Assembly (NCBI GenBank): GCA_036429605.1
Contig: JAVFKD010000002.1
Span: 806,001-870,000, forward strand
Direction: 5' to 3'
DNA length: 64,000 nucleotides
Source: Cladobotryum mycophilum
Taxonomy: Eukaryota > Ascomycota > Sordariomycetes > Hypocreales > Hypocreaceae
Below, piece after piece: positions 24,781 to 36,771 of the stretch. A model generated the notes under the pieces. It saw only the letters and a list, made by a program, of their open reading frames with translations. It searched no databases and was not told where the DNA came from. Made by a program: the position numbers and the translations under genes. Position 1 is the stretch's first letter. Each line of letters starts with the position of its first letter.

Positions 24781-27700
24781 TCATGCAAAACCAAATCCTT
24801 GCGCATTCTCCAGAGCCATCGCCATCCGCTCCCGAAGAGTTTCCTTATCCCTGTACTCCGGTAAAAGTAGTGTCCCATAACAGGTATATGCCGTCGGTAA
24901 ATGCCCATGGTCTCCTTCTTCCTCGCCGTTCTTCTGTACGACAAATTGCAAATTACGCATGCCGCCAACAGGCACACGATCCGAGGCCGTCACAAACTCC
25001 AAGAGTTTACGTTTCATCCTATCGTCATATCTTTTAACAATAGACCAAAAGTCCTTGACTGTATGATGTGATGCATCCCAGCCGACGTAGCGCGTATAAC
25101 GTCGAAGCTCGGAAATATCAATTTCCTGCACACCTTCAACCACTGATTGTAGAATTTGTGGGCTAAGTAACGAGAGAGACTTGCTCACAAGGCATCTTCG
25201 GAAACCTCGCTCAAATGCGCGGAACTGAGGACGCACTGATACATCTGTTAAGTAACGGATGTAGTCACTGACGTATTGATCTCGATTGTCGTTTGTCACA
25301 AGTGGCGCTTCATCCTCACCCTCGGCCTCCTGGGGTAGATGCACCTTTTGCGAAACGGCATCTATTCCTTGTGGCCAGGTCGAATTGTGGCGTGTCATCT
25401 CTCTAGTGACGTTGCCTCCAATTCCGGGTACCGAGAATTCGTAGGTTCGGGCAAAAACATCTTCAACCGCTCCATCCTTCTCATTCCATTCCAACAGTGT
25501 CATGAGCCCACTGGCCAGTTCTGGCCATCCGTCCGCAATATGGTATAACTCCTCAACCGGCTCGCCGAGTAATTTCCGATATAACGCCTTAGGGAAGGTC
25601 ACTGGTAGAGTAAGGCCGTTGTACACTGCCAAAGATACGAGAAGGCCGACGAGTTCGAATTTCCATTCCTCAACAATAGAGCCCGGGGTGAACCATGCCA
25701 TTCTAGTTCTGTCATCCACCACGAATGCACCATACTTGGGGTCGAGGCATTCGGCAACCGCCATTCGGAAGAACTCTTGCTGGACACCGCCCGAATCGAA
25801 ACCTTCCTCGCCACGATCTTCGCCAAGGTGAACCTTCAAAGGTCGCAAAAGCTCCCTTTGTTGTCGCCTCCACAACTGGTCGAACGCGTCTCTGAGTACG
25901 TTGTCGCGACCAATGTCAAGGACCAAGTACTTGGAGGATGCCGTCTTTAACATATCCTGAAGCACAACCTTATGATGAGGATTCGTTATCAAACTCCCAG
26001 GATCAACGATTGCGTTCATGCGCGTCTTCAGTGAGCTCGATTCCTCAAACATCCTACTCATTCTTGAAAAGTTAATAGAACGGAAAAAGGTGACGAGGGC
26101 CTCTGGACTAAAGAGGTAAGGGTAGTCCATGATGTGGCCCTTTTCGCGTGTCGACACAAGGTCTGCCCATGCGACGGGTATCTCCATGCCGTCTAGACGT
26201 TCAGAAAAGTAGTCGACGCGGAACTGAATATCCCCTAGGAGAAGGACGTTCCTGTTTTCGTCTATGTTTGGTTAGTATTACTATTACAACATCTTGAAAT
26301 AAAAGCTGGATTCAACTTACACATTGTGGCGATGAGGGATAGTGCGCCGTGAAAGGGTCCAAAATTAGTGATTTCAGGTTTCCCATTCCACTCATCAAGG
26401 AGAACTGTTCTTGCCCAGTCTAGTAGAAGCGTAGGAACGCGCGTTTCATGCAACAAGCGTTCAGCTTGTGTAAATTCCAGAATGCGATCTGGTCCCGAGT
26501 TTAGAAGATCAAGCTGATTCAGTAATGGCTGAAGAATGTCAAGGTCGTCCTTCTCGTTTCTACTAGTCTGAGGCATCAATTCGGCAAATGAACGGCGGAC
26601 AGAAATAGCAGAAAACAAACGCCTAGCGAGCCTTATGGCAAGATCATTAGAGAAGACATCATCATATTCAAGGCAGATGGCATGTGGTTGCCTGGCTGAG
26701 ACCCCATTGCCGCCCAATACAAGCCCGGTGGATCGAATGCGCGACATATCATACAACGTTTTTGAATCTGGGACAAACGGAGCTGCTGCAACCAGGGCGT
26801 GTAAACAAGCCGACATGACACATCCCGCTTCAAAGTTGGATAAAGGTTTGGGGCTCTTCGGACTTCGTGTGATTGAAGGCTGGAACGCTTTCAAGGCTTT
26901 GGGCGTGGTAAAGAGGCTTTCCGCCGCCATCCACAGGCTGTGTAGCACCAGGCTTGGTGCCGCCCGGGTTAAACGGAGCATACAATACCATAGCGTGTGA
27001 GAGTCATATAGACAACCATCATTGGAAAATGATTGGACAAGAGAGTGAGGGTCGCTGAGAATGTTGAATAGAGTTTGTTCATTGAATGCTTTCCACTGCT
27101 TTGCTGAAGCAGAATGCGGCGGCGAAATTCGTCTGATTAACTTGTTTTGCTGATTCTCTGGTTTAGGATATGAGGCATGGGCTTCAAGTGGTCCAAAGAA
27201 TCGGGTTTCCGACGTGTGATCTTCTTGAAAGACGTCGCAAATGAAGTCCACAAGCTCAACGTTAAGTCGTGATAAGGACTGTGGCAAGGGACACGACACA
27301 AATGTTGAGTCTTCCTCTGGCAACGACGCTGTTGGTTTTGATTTGGTCTGGGCATCGGGCTGTGCAGGTTTGACAATTGGTAAATCGTTGCCAGGGCTCT
27401 GCGTTTTGTCGACATCGTCTTGGTCTGATAGGTCTAGTTCAACCTCTTCGGTAGCTGGAGTTGGGGGGGACATTTTCAAAGAATGCAGGCTTGGAAGGTA
27501 TTTCCGGAACGCCACGATTTATCACGTTGGCTGCAGTTTTGGCGGTGCGCGTCAATTTTTCAGAGTAAAATCCATTAAGGTTGGAAGTCTTCGGGGTAGG
27601 CTTGGCATCCTCAGTTCCAGTAGAGATTGAAACAGACTCTAAGCTTCTTCTATTGCTAGACTTTGACGGGGAAGAACGCAAGGTTTTTGAGTTCCTCTTA

Positions 27701-28866
27701 GGCCTTGGGAGGTCTTTTGAAGGGCCGAACGTCTCAGGAAGCACGGGTGCCTCATGTCCCTGCTCATTACGAGGCCGGGACGGCTTTGATACTGGATCAA
27801 CTTTCGGTGGGTGTGCAGGGCGCGGCCTTGGTGATTTCGACTGGTGCTCCGACTTTGCTACTCTTTCAGAAGTTGGTGATTGCTCGATTTCGTCCTCACC
27901 AGATCTAGCGGAAGTCGAGGGGCGACGTAAGCCTCCCAGGTCCGAAATCTTGTCGGTCATGGCCTCGATACCCTGCGGGGTCAACCATTCTAGCATCTTG
28001 AAAGCAACCGTTCCAAAGGTAGCCACCGCAAATGATCTATAGTCTTTGGCTACATGCTTTTCCGAGACGCTAATATTGGCCGCAGAGTAGGTTTCGGATT
28101 GGGTTGCCGGAATTAGATTGACGTCATCTTGAAGCTTTTGTGGCTGGCTTCCTGAACGAGGCCTCTCTGATGACAGGCTTGGCTTTCTAGCTGGTGAAGA
28201 TTGAGACGACCTCCGATCAGCACCAGACACCACCTTCCGACGAGATGATGCCGTTCGGGCATCGGATGCTGTGCGGCTTTGATGCGGTGAGGGTGAGGGT
28301 CGAGCGGAGAAGATGAGGTTATTAACAGCGGGAGGGACTTCCTTAGGCCAGCCTAAGTTGGGGCATAGCCCATTCTCTGGATTATCTTGACTGGCAAGAT
28401 AAACTGCCAATGTTCTTGCGCTCGCAGGGTTGTATCTTCGGATGGGGGCCTTGCCGGCCAACCGCTTCCGGCAAGTGAAGCAAGTAGCCGTTGTGCATTT
28501 GGGAACACCGCAGCCATTGCGTAGCTGGGCGACATATCTTGGGATCTCTAGTTAGCCATGTGTTTGGTAGCAAAGAAACGACAATTAGGAGCAGACTTAC
28601 CTCTCTACAAGAAGTTGAAAGTCATGACGACGGCTGGCTCGGTGGATGGCATAGACGCGACGAGGGTTCTCGACATCCTGGACGTATTCCTTCAACTCAA
28701 CCGGCGCATCCGAAGGGAGGCGAGCAAACGGGGCCTCCTGCCAAAGCCCAGCAAGAAGATCCACCTCATTATTCACCTCGTGAGTGCTTCGAAGGCGCTG
28801 GTCGACGACAGCGTGGCCCGACTCGTGGCCCATGACTGGCGATGCCTTATGCGCTGGCGCGCTCAT
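24781..28866 (-). CDS. hul4: AZUL-HECT E3 ubiquitin ligase (HUL4/UBE3A-like)
   Basis: Ubiquitin ligase of about 1,320 residues. Three exons: 28601-28866, 26321-28537 and 24781-26261. The N-terminus carries an AZUL-type zinc finger: LVERYVAQLRNGCGVPKC, then CFTCRKRL and a later NGLCPNLGWP, matching the spacing of the UBE3A AZUL domain (RYYHQLTEGCG in human). The first intron (28538-28600) interrupts it and must use an unusual CCCAAG acceptor to keep the frame. A disordered Ser/Pro/Arg-rich stretch follows, then helical regions, then a complete HECT domain (EGFDSGGVQQEFF in the N-lobe). The catalytic Cys is in LPTAYTCYGTLLLPEY, 35 residues from the end. At 27463-27469 a G7 run (C7 on the coding strand) breaks the frame; C6 or C9 restores it as FENVPPTPATEEVELD. 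In animals AZUL binds proteasome subunit RPN10. Confidence 0.87.
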
Positions 28867-29713
28867 GGCTGAGACTAGAGCCGCTTCCACGAGGACTTTT
28901 AGGTACAGCCCATGCTTTGAGGAATGAAAATAATTATGATTTGGGTGAATGGATTCACGTCGCAAGCGCAGGCCGTCGATGGGCGTTTGATGAAAGTATA
29001 TCGACTGTAGAGTTTGGTGATGTTGATGGGGTAATAATACAGATGTATGATTGTTGGATGGAGGTCTGTCTGGCTGCAATGGATGAATGGATGGATCCAG
29101 TGCCACAGTTACAAGGCTGAATCATAGGCCGCTGCGCCTCCGTCTCCGTACCACGTCGGTTCAGTGCTTGAGTGCTCACTGCAGCGCTGGAACCGTGCCC
29201 GCCAACCCGCTAACAATTCGCCACTAGTGCAAGGAAGACAGCGCAAGGGTTTTCCGATAAGATGGCTGATAAGATACGTGAAGTAGTAACTTTACCTCAC
29301 CACTTGGAGATATAAGGTTCGTTAAGAAGAAAGGTACTCGATAAACTTCCTGATGACCAAAAAAGTTTCAGTGACTGACTTTCGCCAGCGGCTTACTTTA
29401 CCAATCAAAGTTCCATTAAAGAGTTTACCTGCCATTCTGGATTGATAAATAAATGCAGGGCATCTGGACCTGCCTAACCCACCACGCCGCTCTTATCTGT
29501 ACGTCAGAAGCCCAATACACACCCCGCCACTAAAAACTTTCTCACCAAAGAATTATTAATTCTTCATACATCCCTCAGAATCGACTCGCAATCTGGACAG
29601 CGCTGTTCGATTTTCTCCCCGACATATACCACTTTTCTACTTCTTCTTGGCCACTTTCTCTACATCAAAGAATCAAGGAGATATTGCGACCAAGTTTTAC
29701 CCCCTCTCCCATC
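28867..29713. other. Divergent promoter region of the HECT gene and REI1
   Basis: Upstream sequences of two divergent genes. The segment near 28870-29110 is open on the minus strand upstream of the chosen HECT start but shows no conserved motif. The last 150 bases are the pyrimidine-rich leader of REI1. Confidence 0.5.
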
Positions 29714-31404
29714 ATGGCGAGCGCCCAACCCGCCGCCGCGGGGCAGGCGACCTCGACCTCCCATCCATACACTTGCAACACCTGCCAAGTCGCCTATCGC
29801 AATATTGATCTACAAAAGGCTCACATGAAAAGCGACTGGCAGTAAGTTTTTTCCATCCTCTACTTACCTATGTTTCAACTTCCGCTAACATCATCCGCAG
29901 TCGCTACAATCTAAAACGTCGAGTGGCTTCTTTGCCTCCCATCGCTTCCGAAGTCTTTACCGAAAAGGTTCTCCAGGCTCGTGCCGAGACAACTGCTGAA
30001 GCGGATAAGGCTTTCTTCGAGCGCAGTTGCGAGGCATGCACCAAAACATATTACAGCGAAAATGCATACCGAAATCACTTGTTAAGCCAAAAGCACAAAC
30101 AAAACCAAGCAAATCCACCCAAGCGTAATGATGACGAGACCACATCCGTCATTAGTTCGACCTTCTCCCTGGGTGAGCCCACCCCGGCCTCAGCTGAAGA
30201 GGTGGACTCCGATGCCGAGGATGAATTCAACCAAGTTGTTGAGGGTCTCCAAAACGCCAAAGTTGCCGACCAGCGACCTTCTCCAGTCAAGCGACCGACC
30301 AACCCTCATCCTGTTCCAGAGGGAGAACCACAAGACGAGGAATCTGCCTCGACGACTACAGCACAGACTGGATCTAATCCAGTTTGGACGCTGAGTTCAT
30401 GTGTATTCTGCAACTACGAATCCCCTTCTCCTTCCCTGAATGCCCATCACATGGAGCGCTTCCATGGCATGTTTGTTCCTGAAAAGACATATCTTGTTGA
30501 CCTGGACGGCTTGATTGAACATTTGCAACGCAAGGTTAGCAAGGACAACCAGTGTCTCGGCTGTGGAAAATTCAAAAATAGTCTGTTTGCTGTCCAGACA
30601 CACATGAAGGACAAGGGTCACTGCAAGATTCCATATACCACAGAGGACGAACAACTGGACATTGGTAACTTTTACGATTTCAGAAGCACCTACTCTGACG
30701 ATGAAGATTCGGAGAGTGAGTCAACCGAGGACGGTACCAGTGGTGGTGCCAAGCTTGGTGCACGTCGCGAGCCCAAGGCCACAGGCGCTGATGGGGAGAA
30801 GACCGAGGACGTTGAAGACGCAGAAGGATGGGAAACGGATAGCTCAGCTTCCTCTTTGGACTCGGCAGATTTGACTGCTGTGCCTGCTGAGGGACATATT
30901 CACCAGTTTGAGCGTCTGAGCAAACACCCCCACCATTCCAGCACCGATCCTCGGCACCACCGCCAAGCTGATGGCTTCCATTCTCGAGCCCACAAACATA
31001 CCCACGCTGCTTTCTATGACGAGTATGAACTTCATCTTCCAAGTGGAAAGTCTGTTGGACATCGATCATTGAACAAGTACTTCCGTCAAAACCTTCACAA
31101 CTACCCAACACCTGAAGAGCGGGCCGAACAGCTGGCTATCGAAGCTGCCGCTCAAGAGGATGCTGAAGCCAATGGCGAGGATCAGATCGAGGTTACCAGA
31201 GGTCGTGGCCGTGGCCGTGAGGTTATCCCTCGCGGTGCTGCAGGTATGACAGGAGTGACTGAGGAGAATAGACGTGTGGTTGATAAGGCCGCGGAGCGTG
31301 GCCGAAATCTGGAACAATACAAGACCAAGAAGACAGATTGGTCTTATAGCAAGAAGTTGAATAACCAGAAGACCTATTACTACCGCTACGATGGCGGTGG
31401 TTAG
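29714..31404 (+). CDS. rei1: 60S ribosome biogenesis factor REI1 (C2H2 zinc fingers)
   Basis: Cytoplasmic pre-60S factor needed to recycle ARX1/ALB1 and probe the exit tunnel. Exon 1 is 29714-29841, exon 2 is 29901-31404; together 543 residues, similar to known REI1 proteins. Four zinc-finger segments: YTCNTCQVAYRNIDLQKAHM with the His of SDWHRYN completed across the intron; RSCEACTKTYYSENAYRNH; SSCVFCNYESPSPSLNAHHM; and NQCLGCGKFKNSLFAVQTHM. The C-terminal signature LPSGKSVGHRSLNKYFRQN is characteristic, and the basic end (YSKKLNNQKTYYYRYDGGG) fits rRNA contact. An acidic Ser/Glu linker lies near residues 290-340. The frame is intact. Confidence 0.95.
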
Positions 31405-33708
31405 ATGGTTGAATCTAGGATCAGTTTGTTTTTTAGTTTTAGTTTTATAGAGATTTGTGATAAGAGAAGCGGTATCCCTTTTAAGAGTGATGTGATTGAT
31501 GTTGGTAGTATTTGTGACTGCCATTCTTGCTTGTAGGTTCACATCCATCATGTAGCCTATGATTTAAACAGCGCCGCAGAACGAAGCAACCATGAGGCGA
31601 CTGTCCCCAAAAGGGCCAAGGTACTCATACCTCTCTCCGGTTGCCTCGCGCGATCAAACATTACCCCTGCTCCCCTCCAAATTAGTTTCCAGGGGAGTTA
31701 CCAACGGATAGGGTAGTGTTTTCATGGAATGAGCCAAGATTGACTTGTTTCAAATTTGTATCTGGCGCTTGTTGCCCATTTCGGGGTGGAAAATAAACAT
31801 CAGAACGCTGAACAGATATCTATCTGTTATTTCACTTGGTTTCTTTTATATCCCTCTATTATTTTATTTCTATTTGTAATTCTTTTATTGGCCGTTTTTT
31901 TTTCATTATTCCTATAATAACATTTCGCTCTGTACCGGGGGTTCTATTCTGCTCATCTGCTGGTTAGGAAGAGTGGCAACAGTAGGAATGTGTGAGTGAG
32001 TGCCAGGTCTCAGTTCATTTCTCTGGCCTTGGTTCAGGCCCTGTGGCTGGAGCGCGGGAGGGAGGCAAATGCGGCGGGCGGGTCCATCCATCCATCCATC
32101 CATCCAGATGCGAGGGATCAACATCAGCGCGTAGGGAGTGAAAGCTGACGATATTTGTTGCTAAGACGGGGGGGGCTAGCGAAAAACGGAATGGGTGGCA
32201 TCCGGTTTTTACGGAGGAGGGACGACCTAAATATAAAATATTGATCTACCGCGATGGTTTGAGCTATTTGCAGCTGATGGGGAATAGATGTTTTTTTCTT
32301 TACAATCTGGTTGCAGGTTAGAGTTGAAAGGAATGCACCATCATTACGGGTAGTACAACCGCCCGCTTCCAGAGGCTTCTTCATGCTTACTGCGGATGAA
32401 TGAAATGAAATGACAACCAGGTACTTGTAGACTACAAGTTGTAGTAAAAACGGAACTCTGAATGGGAAAACGGGTGCAACAGGTACTTGTACGTATGCCA
32501 AGGTCAAGTGTCCCGTATTAGCATCTGTATCGAAAACTTGCAGTGCAGTTGCAGTTGCAGTGCTTAGTCGAGGCCCCCTGCCAGTGAGTGCACTGACCAC
32601 GACTCTCATACAAAGCCAAGACAACAACCTTGAATTCCCATGAGATGCATGCATCCAATCCAATCCAATCCCATCATCACGCACCATCCACCTCTACCCA
32701 CCCAAATCCATGAGTTGCTAAAATTGGCACACTAAACCGAGACACACATACACACACGCACAAGTGTTGTTTCTTTTTTTCTTCTCTCTCTGTTGTCTCT
32801 CTCGCTCTCATTCTCTCACAAGGTTCCAGGTTCTTCATTGTTTGGTAAACAGACACGACACGCCAAAGCTCGAGTAGGTACCTTGCTTGCTGCTGCGCCC
32901 CGCCAGGCTGCGGCTGACGATCCCTGTATTTCTCCATCCCAATTACGAACCTTTGCACCCAAACGACGACGCTTGATTGGCGACGCTACGGAATCGTTGG
33001 ATCGGCTGCTTCGTGCCGTGGGCTTGCTCTGGTTGCTGGTAACCGGGCACTGACTTGGACTGAGTGGCATCCCCAGCCACAGGCTATTTCACCAAGTGTG
33101 AGCCGAGCCCTGTGAGCTGTGAGCCCTCCGAGGTCAGGTCAGGTTCGGGTGGGACGTCATCAATAAATAGTATATGCAATGGTGGTTGTTTGAGGGAGGG
33201 TCCCCTCCAATCCCCCAATCTTTGGAAGAGAGAAAAAAAAGGGCCAAAGGTTGGGCTGGTTATTGTCTTGTCTTGCCTTGCCTTGTCTTGTCTGCTTCTC
33301 TCTGGCATTTTCTTCTCTTCCTTCTTTCCTTCTTTCTTCTCTACATTACTCCTCCGTATTTCGTAATCACATCACCACCTGCACTCAATCTCTCGATCTC
33401 GGGCATTTCATTATACGAATCCCTGGCGACGACCACCCCCTGCACTGCTGCTGCACTGCTGCGTGTAACCGCTCTTTACCGTCTTGTGCAACAACTACGA
33501 CTGGACGCCTGATCAATCGCTTGACCTTTTCGCCCTTCCACCATTCGTACCTAATCAGTCGCTCGCTCGCTCGTTTTCTTGTTTGTTTGTCTGCTTGCTT
33601 GTCTCTCGCTGAAACCAAAAGCGGCGCACACGACATCAACCCAAAACAAACAAACAAACAAACAGCAACAACTTAATCCATCTGGTCTGGTCTGGTCTGG
33701 TCTCTCCA
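31405..33708. other. 2.3 kb intergenic region
   Basis: No supported gene. A CCAT tetramer array lies at about 32085-32105, and TCTTG/CCTTG and TCTGG pentamer arrays lie at about 33265-33292 and 33681-33701, in the leader of the next gene. A 187-codon open frame on the minus strand (32124-32687) has no motif and poor composition. The last 500 bases are strongly pyrimidine-rich with GTTT and CAAA repeats (33575-33600, 33645-33664), as in long fungal leaders. Confidence 0.55.
33681..33701. repeat. TCTGG pentamer array in leader of the membrane-sensor gene
   Basis: Four TCTGG units and a final TCT, ending about 35 bases before the ATG at 33736. A related TCTTG/CCTTG array lies at 33265-33292. 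Confidence 0.85.
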
Positions 33709-33735
33709 ATGTCGACGAGACAACACTCATTCACA

Positions 33736-34740
33736 ATGACAAAACCTCGATTATGGACCTCCTTACCACTCTTTCTCTTCCTCCTCTCTCCCGCCCTGGC
33801 CGTCACCCCAGACTTCTCCTTCTACCCTCCAAACGCGATTGATTGTCTCAACGACGCTGCTGCCATTTCCAAATGCAGCGCCGCCACCTATCCGGAATTG
33901 AACTCCTGTTTGTGTGGCAACGGAGGAAACTGGGTTCTCAACTCGGCAGCATGTGTTGGGCAAAAGGACCCCACCGACATTGTCAAGGTGTATACGACCA
34001 TGGCTCAGGCTTGTGCCGATTCAAAAACTCCCATGGACGTCAGTCAGAGTGACTTTTATGCCGCCGCGGAGGGCAAATTGACGACGACGAGTGCTACGCC
34101 AACACCAACGCCAACACCAACATCGACATCGGCGTCGGCATCGAAAACACCTTCGACAACTATTGCGAGTACTGCGAGTATTACAAGTATTACGAGTACC
34201 ACGAGTAAAGCCTCTGCGACGCCGACGCAAACTAATGCCGATCCCAACGCAAGTCAAGGGCTATCAACGGGAGCGACAGTAGGCATTGCAATTGGGGCTT
34301 CAATTGGCGGTGTTGCTATCATCGCTGGCCTCGCCATATTCCTTATTCGCAGAAAGAACAGACGCGGGGAAGAAGCGCACCCGATGCTCCCTCAATACGG
34401 CGGCAAGGATGCACGATACAGCGCAGCAACAACATTCCCCCCGACAGAGCCTTCACCCGGATTTAGCCCCTATAGCAACGAGGCTAAACGACCAGCTTGG
34501 GCGTCGCCAAACCAGAGCCCAGATCCCTCGTACCGACACTCTGGTACGACATGGACCTCATCTCAAGTTCATTACAAAGGACCATACGCCCCACCAGAAG
34601 GTGGCGCAGAATGGCCTCAACAGCACTCGAGCCAAGTATTTGAAATGGATGGAGCCGTAACCACCACTACCTTGTCCCAAGGACCAGTTGAAATGCAAGG
34701 ATCCGTACCTCCTCCAAGAAGGGATCATCAACAATCATAG
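33736..34740 (+). CDS. Secreted-stalk single-pass membrane protein with Cys-rich ectodomain (CFEM/WSC-like sensor)
   Basis: 334-residue type I membrane protein. Signal peptide at residues 1-23 (LPLFLFLLSPALA). The ectodomain of about 80 residues has six cysteines, beginning NAIDCLNDAAAISKC and including LNSCLCGNGGNW. A Thr/Ser/Pro-rich stalk with PT and TS repeats (residues about 115-175) is likely O-mannosylated. A transmembrane helix follows (GATVGIAIGASIGGVAIIAG), ended by RRKNRR, then a 130-residue Pro/Tyr/Ser-rich cytoplasmic tail. The architecture is that of fungal cell-wall sensors such as WSC/MID2 or CFEM-type proteins, but the Cys count does not fit canonical 8-Cys CFEM. An in-frame ATG at 33709 would add nine residues; 33736 gives the better signal peptide. 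Sensor role is inference. Confidence 0.75.
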   Translation: MTKPRLWTSLPLFLFLLSPALAVTPDFSFYPPNAIDCLNDAAAISKCSAATYPELNSCLCGNGGNWVLNSAACVGQKDPTDIVKVYTTMAQACADSKTPMDVSQSDFYAAAEGKLTTTSATPTPTPTPTSTSASASKTPSTTIASTASITSITSTTSKASATPTQTNADPNASQGLSTGATVGIAIGASIGGVAIIAGLAIFLIRRKNRRGEEAHPMLPQYGGKDARYSAATTFPPTEPSPGFSPYSNEAKRPAWASPNQSPDPSYRHSGTTWTSSQVHYKGPYAPPEGGAEWPQQHSSQVFEMDGAVTTTTLSQGPVEMQGSVPPPRRDHQQS

Positions 34741-35559
34741 TAAAACGGGAGCATGAGGCAATTTTAATCTCATTTTCAATTTTTCAACTCTGGTAGACCA
34801 AGGCTATTTGTTTTATATACACACGGAGTACACTTTGGAACAAACAGGTTTTTTTCTTCTTCTTCACTTTGTTCAGCATGGGGCTTTTAGAACCTGGGGC
34901 GAAAATCAGGCTCAAAGGACAAACGGCGTTTGGAAAGAATGCACAACATGATTGCATCGGAGGGACGGGTCGTTGGCAAACAAAACGACTCCATCTTAAT
35001 TCTTATTTCTCATTTTGGGCTTGGGCTTGGGCAGATCATGAGGGATTCCATGAGGCCTAGCTTAACATTAAGCATTAATTGAGGGGCTGTACGGAGTACT
35101 CCCTCCTATGAAGGGACATAGTAGTTGGTTCCAGTGATGGCATGCCAATGAGCATAGGCCAATACATGGGGCAAACATTATCACATGCAACTTTTCAATA
35201 TCAAACAAAAAAACTTGCATCCATGTCTGAGCTTCAACCATGACCGTACCCGGTGTTGACCATTAGCCATCCAGTACAGATCTTATGTAGCATTCATTTG
35301 GAATGCTTGTATGTGATGATACTACGTGTAACTGATGCAATCAATATAGATAGATCAGGTACTTGATGTGCCCAGTCTGAATGGCGTTCATCTCCAGCGG
35401 GGAGGCGCCTACAAGCTTAAGCTGCCTCGGCACGTTACATTGGTTTCAGAGTGCTACTTTGCCCAAGAACTTCTTGAACCAAGAATCTTCGAATTTTCAT
35501 CCCCGCGTTGTAGAAAACTTTGTTCAGACATCGCCAAATAAAGACGAACAGAAAGAAAA
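34741..35559. other. Intergenic region with ACGGAGTAC motifs
   Basis: AT-rich spacer upstream of the reductase gene. Two exact ACGGAGTAC copies occur, at 34823-34831 and 35091-35099; the second lies in a near-palindrome (GTACGGAGTACTCC). No supported coding region. Confidence 0.5.
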
Positions 35560-36771
35560 ATGGCCTCAGATAAGAAGTTTGTTCTCATTACAGGGTATGC
35601 ATTCAAGGGTGGAAGAAATGATCTACAGCCCTGAGTATTATGAACCTTGGATGACTGCAAGAGTTGCTGATCAACAATCTGTAGCTGCACGCCTGGAGGC
35701 ATTGGACATGCGCTGGCTCTCGAGTTCCAGAAAAGAGGTATAAACACTCACACACACACCAACTTTCATCAACCAACAAATCAAAACAAACAAATAAACT
35801 CGAGCTTATCTCAGCATGACTGAATGATCGACTGACCCTCTTTTTAAAAAATCAAACTACAGGCTGTCATGTCATCGCTACAGCTCGCAAGGCGAGCGCC
35901 CTTCAGTCCCTGACTGACTTGGGCATGAGTGCTATCTCGCTCGAGGTGACCAACCCGGAGAGCATCGCCGCATGCAAGGCTGAGGTTGAGACCATCACCG
36001 GCGGACGATTGGACGTTCTCATCAACAATGCGTAAGATAAGCCAATCACGCAATCATATTTTTCTTTTCCTTTTGTTTCTTTTCTTGCTTACTGCGGGTG
36101 GGAGGGGGAGCTGACATCTGAAATGCAAAATGAATAGCGGACGGGGCCACACGATCCCGGCCACGGATATAGAACTTGATGACGTCCGGGCAACATACGA
36201 GGCCAATGTCTTTGGACCCATGCTCATGTGCCAGGCCTTTATCCCTCTGCTGATCCCGGCTCGCGGGCTCATCATCAACGTTTCATCCATCTCCTCCGTG
36301 GTCCCCTATCTCTTCCGCACCGTCTACTCCTCCACAAAGGGCGCGCTCAACACCTACTCCCGCGCTCTCCGCCTGGAGCTTAAGCCCTTCAACGTCCGCG
36401 TCATGGTCGCCATGGCCGGCACGGTCAAGTCCAACATCGGGAACCACGTGAAGCGCCAGCTGCCCAGCACGTCAATCTTCCGCCCCATCGAGGATGTGTT
36501 CATGCAGCGCCTGGCATTTAGCCAGACCAATGCGACCATGCCTACCGAGGTGTTTGCAAGGCAGCTCGTGAACGCGGCGTTGAAGGGAGAGGGCTACCTG
36601 GGAGGGTTGATTGGAGGCTCGCCGAACTGGTTCTGGGCCGGCGGTCTATCTACGTTGGTGAGGACGCTCACATGGCTTCCCGACTGGGCCTCCGAGTCGA
36701 TTACTGGTGTTTTTTTCGGCATCAGGGGGATTTCTCAGGCACTTGCTGCTGCGAGAGCGAAGCTGGACTAA
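35560..36771 (+). CDS. ayr1: Short-chain dehydrogenase, AYR1-like 1-acyl-DHAP reductase
   Basis: NADPH-dependent reductase of the classical SDR family. Four exons: 35560-35594, 35685-35737, 35863-36031 and 36138-36771, total 891 nt and 296 residues. The first two exons are tiny, so simple frame searches miss the N-terminus. Spliced motifs: FVLITGCTPGGIGHALALEF (cofactor Gly-rich loop, split by intron 1), ATARKAS (NADP-type basic residues), LINNAGRGH (NNAG), INVSSISSVV (catalytic Ser) and VYSSTKGALNTYSRAL (Y-x3-K). The hydrophobic Trp-rich C-terminal region (PNWFWAGGLSTLVRTLTWLP) resembles the membrane-associated end of yeast Ayr1, which reduces acyl-DHAP in phosphatidic-acid synthesis at ER and lipid droplets. 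SDR call is firm; the AYR1 assignment rests on overall resemblance. Confidence 0.85.

Noticed and set aside
32124..32687. 187-codon minus-strand open frame in a spacer
   Set aside because: No motif, poor codon character, no splice partners; treated as chance.
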